A stretch of DNA of 64,000 nucleotides from Streptomyces sp. NRRL WC-3605. GTDB taxonomy: Bacteria > Actinomycetota > Actinomycetes > Streptomycetales > Streptomycetaceae. The stretch covers positions 1 through 64,000 of the forward strand of contig NZ_LLZN01000051.1 in the NCBI RefSeq assembly GCF_001509795.1, in the 5' to 3' direction. Shown here piece by piece: positions 9,218 to 17,573 of the stretch; the stretch's first letter is position 1, and each line of letters starts with the position of its first letter. Position numbers and translations under genes: made by a program. Below the pieces are notes generated by a model. The model saw nothing but the letters and a program-made list of their open reading frames with translations. It ran no database searches and was not told the origin of the DNA.

Positions 9218-10744
9218 GTGCCCGACGCGCTGCGGATGACCAGCGGAAAACGCCCTTCGGCGCCCGGATACGATGTGCGCACCGACGGCGGTCCCACCCA
9301 GGAGGGCACGCCGGGCGACGCGAAAGGTGGCTTGGTTGCCCATGACACATCGGGCCCAAAGGTGAGTTCCATATCGCAGCGGACCTCTCCGGGTGAAACG
9401 GACACGGCCGAACGCCCCGCCCTGTGGCGCCGGCCACGGGCGATGTTCTGGACCGCGGCCGGTCTGGCGGTCCTCGGCTTCCTGGTCGCGCTGGAGATCG
9501 CCGCGCGTCGCATCGGCGTCGAGGGACCGATGACCAGTCAGGTCAAGGACCTCGTGTACGCCCCCAAACCGGGACCGCTGTACGCCGGTCTGGCCCTGCT
9601 GATGGTGGTGCTCACCTGGCGGGAGCGCCTCCTCGCGGCAGGCGTCGCGATCGGCATCGACGTCGTCTTCGCCCTGATACGCCAGGCGTTCGGCGTCGCG
9701 GCTCCCAGCGAGTACTTCCTCGGCAGCGGCGCGCTCTGGGTGATCCTGGCGTTCGCGGTCATCGCCGTGATCCGCCGCACCGGCGCCGAACGCACCCTGC
9801 TGCTCAAGGGCGTGGGACTGGCCTTCCTGCTCATAGCGGGCCGCAAGACCGGGGACACCTGGCTGATCATCACGGCCAAGACCCACACGATGGTGCTCGA
9901 CCCCTATGTCGCCACCGCCGACCGCGCCCTCGGCGACCCGTCGTGGCTCGTCGGGCGGATGCTGGAGGCCACCGGTCCGGTCGGCAACACCGTCGTCCAG
10001 CTCGTCTACGCCCAGCTCGCCGTGGCCGCCGTCGTCGTCGCCCTCTACCAGCTGCGCAACGTGGCCGCCGAACGCCGCTTCCCGCGCCACCACCTGGTGC
10101 GCACCTTCCTGGTCATCGGCCTGCTCGGCCCGGCCTTCTACATGATCTTCCCGGTCGTCGGCCCCGTCTTCGCCTACGGCCCCGGCGCGTCCGGAACCGG
10201 TGGCGCGGAGTGGGCACTGGTCAACCTGTGGCCCCACACCCCGCCCGCCCTCAGCACCCCGCACCCGATGCCGTACGACGGGCTCACCCCCCGCAACTGC
10301 ATGCCGAGCCTGCACACGGCCTGGAGCATCGCGATCTTCATCCACACCCGCAGGGCCCCGCGACTGCTGCGCTACGCCGGCACCTTCTGGCTGGTCGCCA
10401 CCCTCACCGCCACCCTCGGCTTCGGCTACCACTACGGCGTGGACCTGCTCGCCGGCGTGGTGTTCGCGCTGACGATCGAGGGGGCGCTGCGGGCGCAGGT
10501 GCGAGGCTGGGACAGACGGGCGACCGCGCTGGTCTCGTACGGTACGACGGTGTTCGCCGCACTCCTGCTGAGCTACCGCTACCTGCCCGTGGAGATGGCC
10601 CTGCACCCGCGGATCTGGGGTCTGCTGCTGGTCCTGGCGATGGCCTCGGTGATCTACGTCTACATCCGCACGACCAGGCTCTGGGAGGCCGACGCGGGCC
10701 AGGTCCCGGCCCGGCAGCCGAGCCCGCACCCCGAACCGGCCTGA
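9218..10744 (+). CDS. PAP2-superfamily membrane phosphatase/phosphotransferase (AUR1-like)
   Basis: A polytopic membrane protein of 508 residues. After a hydrophilic N-terminal 70 residues there are about ten hydrophobic segments. The PAP2 phosphatase motifs are NCMPSLHT with His366 and GYHYGVD with His405, and the layout fits the inositolphosphotransferase/AUR1-like PAP2 branch. Enzymes of this group transfer or remove lipid-linked phosphate. The start is uncertain: GTG 9218 has GAGGCGGGG upstream, but ATG 9236 or a later TTG are possible because the first 70 residues are poorly conserved in type. Confidence 0.82.
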   Translation: MPDALRMTSGKRPSAPGYDVRTDGGPTQEGTPGDAKGGLVAHDTSGPKVSSISQRTSPGETDTAERPALWRRPRAMFWTAAGLAVLGFLVALEIAARRIGVEGPMTSQVKDLVYAPKPGPLYAGLALLMVVLTWRERLLAAGVAIGIDVVFALIRQAFGVAAPSEYFLGSGALWVILAFAVIAVIRRTGAERTLLLKGVGLAFLLIAGRKTGDTWLIITAKTHTMVLDPYVATADRALGDPSWLVGRMLEATGPVGNTVVQLVYAQLAVAAVVVALYQLRNVAAERRFPRHHLVRTFLVIGLLGPAFYMIFPVVGPVFAYGPGASGTGGAEWALVNLWPHTPPALSTPHPMPYDGLTPRNCMPSLHTAWSIAIFIHTRRAPRLLRYAGTFWLVATLTATLGFGYHYGVDLLAGVVFALTIEGALRAQVRGWDRRATALVSYGTTVFAALLLSYRYLPVEMALHPRIWGLLLVLAMASVIYVYIRTTRLWEADAGQVPARQPSPHPEPA

Positions 10745-10756
10745 GGCCGGTACGAC

Positions 10757-10787
10757 GGCGGGGCCCGGTCCAGGACCGGGCCCCGCC
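10757..10787. terminator. 15-bp perfect stem, bidirectional terminator
   Basis: GGCGGGGCCCGGTCC and GGACCGGGCCCCGCC are complementary around one base. The stem sits 12 bases after the PAP2 stop and 6 bases after the IF-1 stop on the other strand, so it can end both convergent transcripts. Confidence 0.88.
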
Positions 10788-10793
10788 TCCTGT

Positions 10794-11018
10794 CTAGTTC
10801 CGGTACCGGAACACGATCCGCCCCCGCGCCAGGTCGTACGGCGGAAGCTCCACCAGGACCCGGTCGCCCAGCATGATCCGGATGTAGTGCTTGCGGATCT
10901 TCCCGCTGATGTGCGCGAGGACCTGGTGCCCGTTCTCCAGCTCCACGGTGAACATGGCGCTGCGCAGGCACTCGACGACCTTGCCCTCGACCTCGATGAC
11001 GTTCTTGTGCCCCGTCAT
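10794..11018 (-). CDS. infA: Translation initiation factor IF-1 paralogue
   Basis: The 74-residue protein is a single S1/OB-fold domain with the IF-1 signatures [33 protein letters not shown] and [15 protein letters not shown]-1 binds the 30S A-site and aids initiator-tRNA selection. This copy is not in the rpmJ-rpsM ribosomal cluster, so it is an extra paralogue, as several Streptomyces carry. Its ATG overlaps the stop of the upstream acetyltransferase gene (ATGA), implying translational coupling. Confidence 0.95.
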   Translation of the reverse strand: MTGHKNVIEVEGKVVECLRSAMFTVELENGHQVLAHISGKIRKHYIRIMLGDRVLVELPPYDLARGRIVFRYRN

Positions 11019-11806
11019 CGGACCAGCTCCAGCGTGCTGCCCACCGGCCGCGCCCCCGCGCCCCGGAACAGCGCCGTCGCCGCCGGGTTCGAGGCGTCGA
11101 CCTCGGTCCACGCCTCGGAGATCCCGGCCCGGTGGAGCACACCCAGCGCGTGGGCGAGCAGAGCCCGCCCGACGCCACGGCGGCGGTCATCGGCCCGCAC
11201 CGCGAGCAGCCCGATCCGGGGCCGCTTCACCCGCACCACCCGGATCAGCCCCAGATAGCGTTCGTCCGTCGCGGCCACCGCGTACAGCGACGGGTCGACG
11301 ATGGTGTCGCCGTCGGCGCGGGGCACCACCTCGGCGGGCATCGCCCGCCAGCCGACGGTCGCCTCGACCTCGGCACGGATGGCGTGGTCCACCTCCCGCA
11401 GCATCTCCTCGTCCGCCTGTCCGGCGGGCACGAGGGTGACGCCTGGCGGCGGTACGGGCACACATAGCCCGGTGACCTCCGGGCCGGTGGGCACGGCGTA
11501 CTCCACCTCCCGGCGCGCGACCGTGAAACCGGCCCGCCGCCAGGCGGCCGCCAGCTCGCTGTCGGCCTCGTCGACCACGGTGTGCAGCGGCCCCGGAAGC
11601 GCCGCCGTCATCGCCTCGGCGAGCCGCGCGAAGGCGGCGTCGTGCCAGGCGTCGACACTGATGAACAGGCGGCCGTCCGGGCGGTGCTGCAGATGCCCCC
11701 GGCCGACCACCAGGTCGTCCTCCAGCGCGTGCCACTGCCCGTACGCGACCCGCGTGACCAGCGTCGCGTGTCCGGCCGGACCTGTTGCGTGAGTTCTCGA
11801 ATCCAT
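11015..11806 (-). CDS. GNAT-family acetyltransferase coupled to IF-1
   Basis: The 263-residue protein has a C-terminal GNAT domain with [18 protein letters not shown] (acetyl-CoA loop) and [19 protein letters not shown]. The N-terminal half is a second, weaker GNAT-like region. The acceptor is unknown. ATG 11806 has GGAAGGGG upstream; a longer start at 11899 has no ribosome site and overlaps a possible leader ORF. The gene ends in a 4-base overlap with infA, so the pair is one transcription unit. A hairpin and the leader ORF lie directly upstream. Confidence 0.88.
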   Translation of the reverse strand: MDSRTHATGPAGHATLVTRVAYGQWHALEDDLVVGRGHLQHRPDGRLFISVDAWHDAAFARLAEAMTAALPGPLHTVVDEADSELAAAWRRAGFTVARREVEYAVPTGPEVTGLCVPVPPPGVTLVPAGQADEEMLREVDHAIRAEVEATVGWRAMPAEVVPRADGDTIVDPSLYAVAATDERYLGLIRVVRVKRPRIGLLAVRADDRRRGVGRALLAHALGVLHRAGISEAWTEVDASNPAATALFRGAGARPVGSTLELVR

Positions 11807-11818
11807 CGGAGTCCCCTT

Positions 11819-11849
11819 CCAGGAGAGCCTCGATCTCAGGCGCTCCTGG
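11819..11849 (-). promoter_or_regulatory. Hairpin between leader ORF and acetyltransferase ribosome site
   Basis: CCAGGAG pairs with CTCCTGG and, inside a single mismatch, GCCT pairs with AGGC around a 7-base loop. The stem ends immediately before the GGAAGGGG ribosome site of the acetyltransferase. The position, after a short ORF with a very strong ribosome site, suits attenuation control. Confidence 0.5.
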
Positions 11850-11861
11850 CGACACCGAAGG

Positions 11862-11915
11862 TCAGCCGCCGGACCGTGACGGGATGAGGGAGCACCCATG
11901 GGTGACTGTGTTCAC
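11862..11915 (-). CDS. Possible 17-residue leader peptide
   Basis: GTG 11915 follows TAGGAGGTGAGCCCC, the strongest Shine-Dalgarno match noticed in the window, and encodes MNTVTHGCSLIPSRSGG before TGA. A hairpin follows 12 bases after the stop and then the acetyltransferase-infA pair. No homologue is recognised. A regulatory leader peptide is inferred from position, ribosome site and hairpin. Alternatively, the strong site could belong to a degraded start. Confidence 0.5.
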   Translation of the reverse strand: MNTVTHGCSLIPSRSGG

Positions 11916-12026
11916 GGGGCTCACCTCCTACGACGATTCGACGGTCCACCGCGAACCTAGCAGCGGCGCGGTGGGCCGCTCCACTCATTAACGTCCCGGC
12001 ACGCTCGACCGCCGTCCCCGCCCCGC

Positions 12027-13454
12027 TCAGGCGCGGCGCGGCTTGCCCTGCGAGAACAGCCAGGTCTGGAACAGGCCGCCCAGCCGCTTGCCCGACGTGG
12101 CCTCGGCGAGCTTCACGAACTGGGCCGTCGTGCCGTGCCCGTCACGGTGGCTCGTCGCCCAGGCCCGCAGGATGCGCAGGAACGTCTTGTCGCCGACCGC
12201 GCGCCGCAGTTCGTGCAGGGCCATCGCGCCGCGCGCGTACACGGGGGTCCCGAAGATGTTCTCGCCGCTGCCCGGATCGGCGGGCGGGTACGCCCACAGC
12301 TCGTCGCTCGCGGGGCGGGCGTACAGGGCGTCGAAGGTCTTCTGCGCGGTGTCGCCGCCGTGATGCTCGTCGTACAGCCATTCGGCGTACGTGGCGAAGC
12401 CCTCGTTGAGCCAGATGTCCTTCCACGTGGTCAGGGACACCGAGTCGCCGAACCACTGGTGGGCGCTCTCGTGCACCAGCGTGGCGAGGTCGGGCGCCGA
12501 GTCGTACACCGGCCGGGTCTGGGTCTCCAGCGCGTAGCCGACGTCCGGGGCGTGGTCGACGATCGAGCCCGCCGCGCGGAACGGGTAGGGCCCGAACAGG
12601 CCGCTCTCCCAGGAGAGGACCTCGGGCAGCTTCTTCAGCACCGGCGCGGCCGCCCGGGCCTCCCGTGGGTCGACGGCGTTGTAGACCTTGACGCCGTCGC
12701 GGGTGGTGTACTGCTCGACCTTGAAGGTGCCGACGGTGACGGTGGCCAGGTAGGCGGCCATGGGCTCGGCCGCGTGCCAGCGGAACGTGGTGCGGCCGTG
12801 CGCGGTGCGCTGCCCGCGCAGCACGCCGTTGGCCACCGCCGTACGTCCCTCGGGCACGGTGACGGTGAAGTCGTAAGTCGACTTGTCGGTGGGGTGGTTG
12901 TTCGCGGGGAACCACGTCATCGCGCCCTGCGGCTCGCCCGCCACGAAGGCGCCGTCGTCCGTGGGGATCCAGCCGTCGGGGGAGCCGTCCGGGTCGGTGA
13001 CCGGCTTCGGGGTGCCGTGGTAGTCGACGGTGACGCGGAACGCCCGGCCGGCGGGCAGCGCGCGGCGCGGGGTGACGACGAGTTCCTGCCCGGAGCGGCG
13101 GAAGTCCGCCGGCGCGCGGTCGACGGTGACCGAGGTGACCTTCAGGCCCTTGAGGTCGAGGTCGAAGCGGGTGAGGCGGTGCGTGGCGCGGGCGGTGAGG
13201 ACCGCCCGGCCCTCCAGACGGCGGCTGCCGGTGTCGTAGCGCAGCGTCAGGTCGTAGTGCCCCACGTGGTAGCCGCCGTTGCCGGCCAGTGGGAAGTACG
13301 GGTCACCGACGCCCGCCGAACCGGTGCCGTGGGCCACCGCGGGGCCCGCGCCGGCGAGGAGCGCCGTCACGGTCACGGGGACGGCGGCGAGGAGCGCCTT
13401 GCGGCGGAGCAGGGCGGGTATGCGCCGGGCGGGCTGGCTGCTCGGTGACGTCAC
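12027..13454 (-). CDS. Secreted M1-family metallopeptidase
   Basis: The 475-residue exported protein starts at GTG 13454 behind CAGGAG. A signal peptide (about 1-42) is followed by the M1 beta-saddle domain (about 50-240) and the thermolysin-like domain with HESAHQWFGD (zinc His328 and His332, catalytic Glu329) and zinc Glu351 in WLNEGFATY. The canonical GAMEN exopeptidase motif is not present; the equivalent stretch reads YALETQTRP. The C-terminal helical domain is short compared with the roughly 850-residue PepN type. It probably trims peptides outside the cell. Confidence 0.92.
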   Translation of the reverse strand: MTSPSSQPARRIPALLRRKALLAAVPVTVTALLAGAGPAVAHGTGSAGVGDPYFPLAGNGGYHVGHYDLTLRYDTGSRRLEGRAVLTARATHRLTRFDLDLKGLKVTSVTVDRAPADFRRSGQELVVTPRRALPAGRAFRVTVDYHGTPKPVTDPDGSPDGWIPTDDGAFVAGEPQGAMTWFPANNHPTDKSTYDFTVTVPEGRTAVANGVLRGQRTAHGRTTFRWHAAEPMAAYLATVTVGTFKVEQYTTRDGVKVYNAVDPREARAAAPVLKKLPEVLSWESGLFGPYPFRAAGSIVDHAPDVGYALETQTRPVYDSAPDLATLVHESAHQWFGDSVSLTTWKDIWLNEGFATYAEWLYDEHHGGDTAQKTFDALYARPASDELWAYPPADPGSGENIFGTPVYARGAMALHELRRAVGDKTFLRILRAWATSHRDGHGTTAQFVKLAEATSGKRLGGLFQTWLFSQGKPRRA

Positions 13455-13606
13455 GGGAACTCCTGAGGGGGTGGCTGAAGATCGGCTGGCCGCCAGACTA
13501 GAGGCGACGCGAGCCCGGTTTTCCCATGCTCGGGTCAATTCCCGTGAGGGTGCCGCCCGGAGTGGGCTGTCCAGCAGTCACCCTCACCCGTGCGGGTGGC
13601 ACGGGT

Positions 13607-13651
13607 CCGCGCGGCGGACGAGGGGGTGGGGTCCCGTCGTCCGCCGCGCGG
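13607..13651 (-). terminator. 15-bp perfect stem after the GH81 gene
   Basis: CCGCGCGGCGGACGA pairs perfectly with TCGTCCGCCGCGCGG around a 15-base loop, 50 bases past the glucanase stop. It separates the glucanase from the M1 peptidase gene on the same strand. Confidence 0.8.
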
Positions 13652-13700
13652 CCTTCCGGTCGGCTGAACGGCATCAGCTGACCGGAATCACTACGGCCGA

Positions 13701-16487
13701 TCAGCTGAAGGGGATCACCACCACCGACTTGTCGGTGCCGGTCTGCAGCTTCGAAGAACCGTTGCCGATGGCGCTCCACACCTCCAGGCGCACGGTGCCG
13801 CCCTTGAGGTTCCCCAGAGTGCCCGTGCTGGACCTGAGGCCCCGGGCCTGGCTGTACTCCTCCCACCCGGTGACCGGGTCGGTGGCGAAGTAGTTGTACG
13901 TCTCCGTCCGGTCGAAGGTGCCGTCACCGGTCAGGTCGTAGCTGATCCGGGCCTGCTGGCCGAGGCCGACCGTGGTGCCCGCGTCGACCTGGAGCCGGAA
14001 CGTGGTGCCGGCGCCCGAGGTGAGCGTGCCGTTCACTCCCCGCGCCTCGTAGACGAGGGGCTGGTACGGCGTGCCGTCGTGGTTGGTGCCGCCCGCCGAC
14101 GGGATCGTGTCGCTGCCCGCCGTACCGCCGGTCGAGGTCGTGAGGACGCCGCCGCCGCGCAGCTGGAAGACGTTCCCCGTGGGCGGGTCCTCCGGGTCGG
14201 GATCGGGGTCGGGGTCTTCCGAGCCGGCCCCTGTGCCGCTGGCCGTCGAACGCGCCGGCACCGACAGGGTCTTGCCGTCCGAGAAGGTGACGGTCCGGGC
14301 CGACGAACCGTGGTTGTGGGCCACGTAGGTGCGGGTCGAGCCCTTCGTGAAGACGGCGGAGGTCGGGATGTCCCCGGTGACGGAGGCGTCCGGGGCGCCG
14401 AGCGTGTCGAGGGTGCTGATCCAGTGGTACGTGTGCGCCTTCGACTCGCCCTCCTCCGGGGTGTAACCGCCGTTCCCGGCGTCCCACTTGGACTTGGCCG
14501 ACGCCGGGTCGGCGAAGGACTGGAACTCCCACAGGATGTCCCGCCATTCGACCGCCGGGCCGCCGTTCTCCCGTTCCATCTCGGCGATGTTGCGCCGGAT
14601 CGCGGCCTTCTCCCCGCCGAGGTGGAGCGAACCACCGGTCACGGGAAGGACGTTGATGCCGTGGATCTCCTCGGGGTTGGCCGTCCACCAGGTGGCGTAG
14701 GCGGCGCCGCTGCCCCACACCATGCCGGCCGTGTCGTGTCCGAAGGAGGACGGGAAGACCTGCTCGTCGGCGTCGAACCAGTACTGTGCTATCGCCTCCG
14801 ACTCTGTGGTCAGCAGGAAGGTGCCGAGGTCGCGCAGCGAGGTGTCACCGGTGGCCGACCCCCACAGGACGAGGGCCGCGCTGAGGTTGGTCGACTCGGA
14901 CGACGACTCCTGGTTGTTGCCGGCGGCGAACCCCTGGTGACCGGAGGCCCAGCTGTGCCCGGCGTAGACGTCGAAGCCGCGCAGGAAGGGGAACGCGGAG
15001 TCGGTGCGGCTCGGGTTGGCGGTGTCCCGGACGAGCGTCTTGACCATGCCGCCCCACGCGGAGTCGGCGGCCCAGGCCGGGTCGTACTGGGCGACGATCG
15101 CCGCCGCGTAGACGTAGTAGCCGTAGTGGAAGTGGTGGTCGTTCAGCTCGGTGTCGCTGCCGTAGGAGGCGGGGTAGCCGGTGAGCGTCTTCCAGTCCTT
15201 GTCGTAGCTGAACTCGTTGGCGCCGCCCGCCGTGAACCAGTCCTGCAGCTTGCCCTTCATCAGGTTCAGCATCCGGTCGCGGATGCCGGTCTCACCGATC
15301 TGCTCGGCGACGGGCACCAGTTGCGCGAGCCGGCCGAGAGCCTTGCCGGTCCAGTACGTGTCGGACGCCCCGGAGAACGGGTCGGAGGCGTTCACGACGT
15401 CGTTGAGGTAGCCGCGCAGCCGCGCCGCGTCCACCCCGCTCGACTTGGGCAGCGCGGGCAGCACCGCCGACGCCTTCTGGCTCGTGCTGAACGAGGCCCC
15501 CTCGCGGACCTTCATGGTGCCGCGCGGCGAGACGTAGGTGTACGAGGTCAGCGCGTCCGAGGTGTTCAGCCACTGGTGGCGGTAGAGGGCCTGGAGCGTG
15601 CCGCGCTCGCTCCCCTCCTTCGCCTCCGTGGTGAGGGTGTACGTGGCCCGCACGGTGCCGCCGCTGTAGTTCCAGGTCGCCTTGGAGTCGGTGACGAAGC
15701 TGAAGGCGTACTTCGCGAAGGTGGACAGGGCGCCGGTGGACGGCAGCACGGCGACCGAGAAGTAGTCCTTGCCGCCGAGCCCGGCGGTGACGGTGGAACC
15801 GGAGACGTTCCAGTCGCTGCCGCTCGGCGCGAACAGCGCGTAGTGGTGCCCGGCGACGGTGATGCCGAGGACGTTGCCCTGGTCGGCGAAGACGGTGGGC
15901 GCGCCCGCGGTGGTGATCTGGGCGTTGCCGCCCGTGCCCTTGGCGTATACGAACGGGGAGCCGTGGCCGATCGTGGTCCGCAGGGTGCGGGTGCCGTCGG
16001 ACCACAGGGGGGTGACCGTCCAGTCGGACCAGTCGTCGGCCTTCGTGTCGGGGGAGTTGAGGCCGGTCAGTCCGATGGTGAGGTCCCGCTTGTGGGCGTA
16101 CTCGTACTGGCGGCCGTCGCCGACGATCGCCGGGGAGGTCGGGTAGCCGACGTCGAGGCCGCCGGCCGTGGCCTGGTAGGTGAGCGGGTGGCCGTACATG
16201 GGGGTCGACCACGGGTTGTCGCCGTACCGCTGGAAGGCCAGGGAGGACCACCAGTCGTTGGTGGGGACGGGCCGGCTCCGGGCGGCGGACGTCACCTTGG
16301 GGGTGACGGGTGTCCCTGTGTTGGTGGTGGGGCCGGACGTGCCGGCGGGCCGGGTGTCGGAGTAACTGCCGTTGCCTACGGGCACGGTGGCCGCGGCCGC
16401 CGGAGTGGCGGCCGGGCCCAGACCGAAGGCGGCGAGGGCTGAGGCCAGCAGCAGGACGGCCGCCGGTCTGGTGCGTGGGGATCGCAT
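13701..16487 (-). CDS. Secreted GH81 endo-beta-1,3-glucanase with CBM56-like module
   Basis: The 928-residue precursor begins at ATG 16487 behind GAGGTG. After a signal peptide (to about 33), the GH81 catalytic region spans roughly 45-760: VPTNDWWSSLAFQ, the helical (alpha/alpha)6 part with DTELNDHHFHYGYY, and GNNQESSSESTNL carrying the likely catalytic Glu. A DPDPDPDPEDP linker leads to a C-terminal beta-1,3-glucan-binding module (VFQLRGGGVLTTSTGG to the end, CBM56 type). The enzyme should hydrolyse fungal or plant beta-1,3-glucan. A LacI-type operator lies 41 bases upstream of the start, suggesting sugar-responsive repression. Confidence 0.93.
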   Translation of the reverse strand: MRSPRTRPAAVLLLASALAAFGLGPAATPAAAATVPVGNGSYSDTRPAGTSGPTTNTGTPVTPKVTSAARSRPVPTNDWWSSLAFQRYGDNPWSTPMYGHPLTYQATAGGLDVGYPTSPAIVGDGRQYEYAHKRDLTIGLTGLNSPDTKADDWSDWTVTPLWSDGTRTLRTTIGHGSPFVYAKGTGGNAQITTAGAPTVFADQGNVLGITVAGHHYALFAPSGSDWNVSGSTVTAGLGGKDYFSVAVLPSTGALSTFAKYAFSFVTDSKATWNYSGGTVRATYTLTTEAKEGSERGTLQALYRHQWLNTSDALTSYTYVSPRGTMKVREGASFSTSQKASAVLPALPKSSGVDAARLRGYLNDVVNASDPFSGASDTYWTGKALGRLAQLVPVAEQIGETGIRDRMLNLMKGKLQDWFTAGGANEFSYDKDWKTLTGYPASYGSDTELNDHHFHYGYYVYAAAIVAQYDPAWAADSAWGGMVKTLVRDTANPSRTDSAFPFLRGFDVYAGHSWASGHQGFAAGNNQESSSESTNLSAALVLWGSATGDTSLRDLGTFLLTTESEAIAQYWFDADEQVFPSSFGHDTAGMVWGSGAAYATWWTANPEEIHGINVLPVTGGSLHLGGEKAAIRRNIAEMERENGGPAVEWRDILWEFQSFADPASAKSKWDAGNGGYTPEEGESKAHTYHWISTLDTLGAPDASVTGDIPTSAVFTKGSTRTYVAHNHGSSARTVTFSDGKTLSVPARSTASGTGAGSEDPDPDPDPEDPPTGNVFQLRGGGVLTTSTGGTAGSDTIPSAGGTNHDGTPYQPLVYEARGVNGTLTSGAGTTFRLQVDAGTTVGLGQQARISYDLTGDGTFDRTETYNYFATDPVTGWEEYSQARGLRSSTGTLGNLKGGTVRLEVWSAIGNGSSKLQTGTDKSVVVIPFS

Positions 16488-16527
16488 GGGGCACCTCAAG
16501 TCTTCACTGGAGGGGAGTCCGAGAGTT

Positions 16528-16541
16528 TGAGAGCGCTCTCA
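16528..16541. promoter_or_regulatory. LacI-family operator TGAGAGCGCTCTCA
   Basis: This is a perfect 14-bp palindrome upstream of the GH81 start. It differs at one symmetric position from the CebR operator TGGGAGCGCTCCCA known in Streptomyces, and has the central CG typical of LacI-family sites. No LacI gene is in the window, so the regulator acts from elsewhere. Confidence 0.8.
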
Positions 16542-16833
16542 GATGGCCGGAACGTAAATGCTGCGTAATGAGCGTGTCAATGCGTTGAACACAGCCGGTA
16601 GTTGAAATCCGTTTTGTCTTCGCAGGTTGATGGTCTGGTGTGAAGGGGGGTGTGGGGTGGGGGAGTTGGGGCGAAGGGGCTCAGTGGCTCGGCGGCTGCG
16701 GCTGCGGCTAGGGGAGGGGCGGGCCGACGGGTGCGCCGGTCGGGTGTCCCGGCGATCACGCCTCCCGGGGATCACGGCGGTGGTGGACGGGTGGCGCCCG
16801 TCGTGGCGGAAAGACGCGGGTCTTCCGGGCGGG

Positions 16834-16851
16834 TGGTAACAGCTGTTACCA
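16834..16851. promoter_or_regulatory. 18-bp perfect palindrome before the antitoxin
   Basis: TGGTAACAGCTGTTACCA ends 7 bases before the antitoxin ATG. It is the likely autoregulatory operator of the toxin-antitoxin pair. No Shine-Dalgarno fits between it and the ATG, so the mRNA may be leaderless with the operator over the promoter. Confidence 0.75.
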
Positions 16852-16858
16852 TGCCCGC

Positions 16859-17116
16859 ATGGCGAAGACACAGCTGGGCGCGCGCGTGGACGAGGACATC
16901 GCGGACCTCGCGAAGAAGCGTGCCGCGGACCTGGGACTGAGCGTCGGGGACTACCTCGCCCGGCTGGTCCAGGACGACGCGAGCGGGCTGCGCGCCCGCG
17001 CGGTGGAGGCCGCCGGACGGTTCCTCGCGGAGCACCAGGCGATCTTCGACGAGGCCGAGGAGGGGGCCGAGGGCGCCGGGCAGGCGCAGGCCGCCGGGGG
17101 AGCGCGCGCCGCCTGA
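16859..17116 (+). CDS. Antitoxin-like DNA-binding protein
   Basis: The 85-residue protein has a short N-terminal ribbon-helix-helix-like segment (TQLGARVDEDIADLAKKRAADL, about 4-25, then GLSVGDYLARLVQ) and a helical, Glu/Ala-rich C-terminus suited to toxin binding. Its stop overlaps the next ATG by one base (TGATG). The gene arrangement and upstream palindrome fit an autoregulated antitoxin. Confidence 0.75.
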   Translation: MAKTQLGARVDEDIADLAKKRAADLGLSVGDYLARLVQDDASGLRARAVEAAGRFLAEHQAIFDEAEEGAEGAGQAQAAGGARAA

Positions 17117-17493
17117 TGGACCTGCACATCGACGTCCCCTGGATCTTGCAGGTCACCGAGATCGCCGGGGCGAACGACCCCGCGCCCGACGACTACGGTG
17201 TCCCCGTCTCGGCGGTCGCCCGGCACCGGGCCGAGCTGTTCGAGCAGCCCGTCTACGACAGCCCCTACGCCAAGGCCGCGGCCCTGGTGCACACGCTCGG
17301 GCGGTGCCGCTGGCTGGAGCGCTCCAACATGGCCGTGGCGGCCGCGACCGGCGTCATGTACCTGGAGGCGGCGGGGATCACCGTCAAGCCGGCCCGCGAG
17401 CACGCCGTGGCTCTCAAGGACCTGCTCCTGGACCCGACGTGCACGGCCGGACGGATAGCGACGCTGCTGCGCGGCTGGCCCACGGCGACCTGA
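17116..17493 (+). CDS. Doc/Fic-like toxin with degenerate motif
   Basis: The 125-residue helical protein matches the type annotated in Streptomyces as Fic/Doc-family toxin. The expected HxFx(D/E)GNKR motif is replaced by RWLERSNMA (about 72-80): Glu and Asn remain, but His, Gly and the Lys-Arg pair do not. Doc phosphorylates EF-Tu and Fic proteins AMPylate targets; with the catalytic His missing, activity here cannot be assumed. It is translationally coupled to the antitoxin. Confidence 0.65.
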   Translation: MDLHIDVPWILQVTEIAGANDPAPDDYGVPVSAVARHRAELFEQPVYDSPYAKAAALVHTLGRCRWLERSNMAVAAATGVMYLEAAGITVKPAREHAVALKDLLLDPTCTAGRIATLLRGWPTAT

Positions 17494-17573
17494 GCGGGGG
17501 CGGCGCATCTGCGGGTTCCGGGGGCCCCGGTGATCCAGCCGCCACTGTCAGACCCTCTCGTTACGGTCGGAGC

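Noticed and set aside
11015..11899. Longer start of the acetyltransferase at 11899
   Set aside because: No Shine-Dalgarno precedes it and it overlaps the leader ORF, whereas ATG 11806 has GGAAGGGG.
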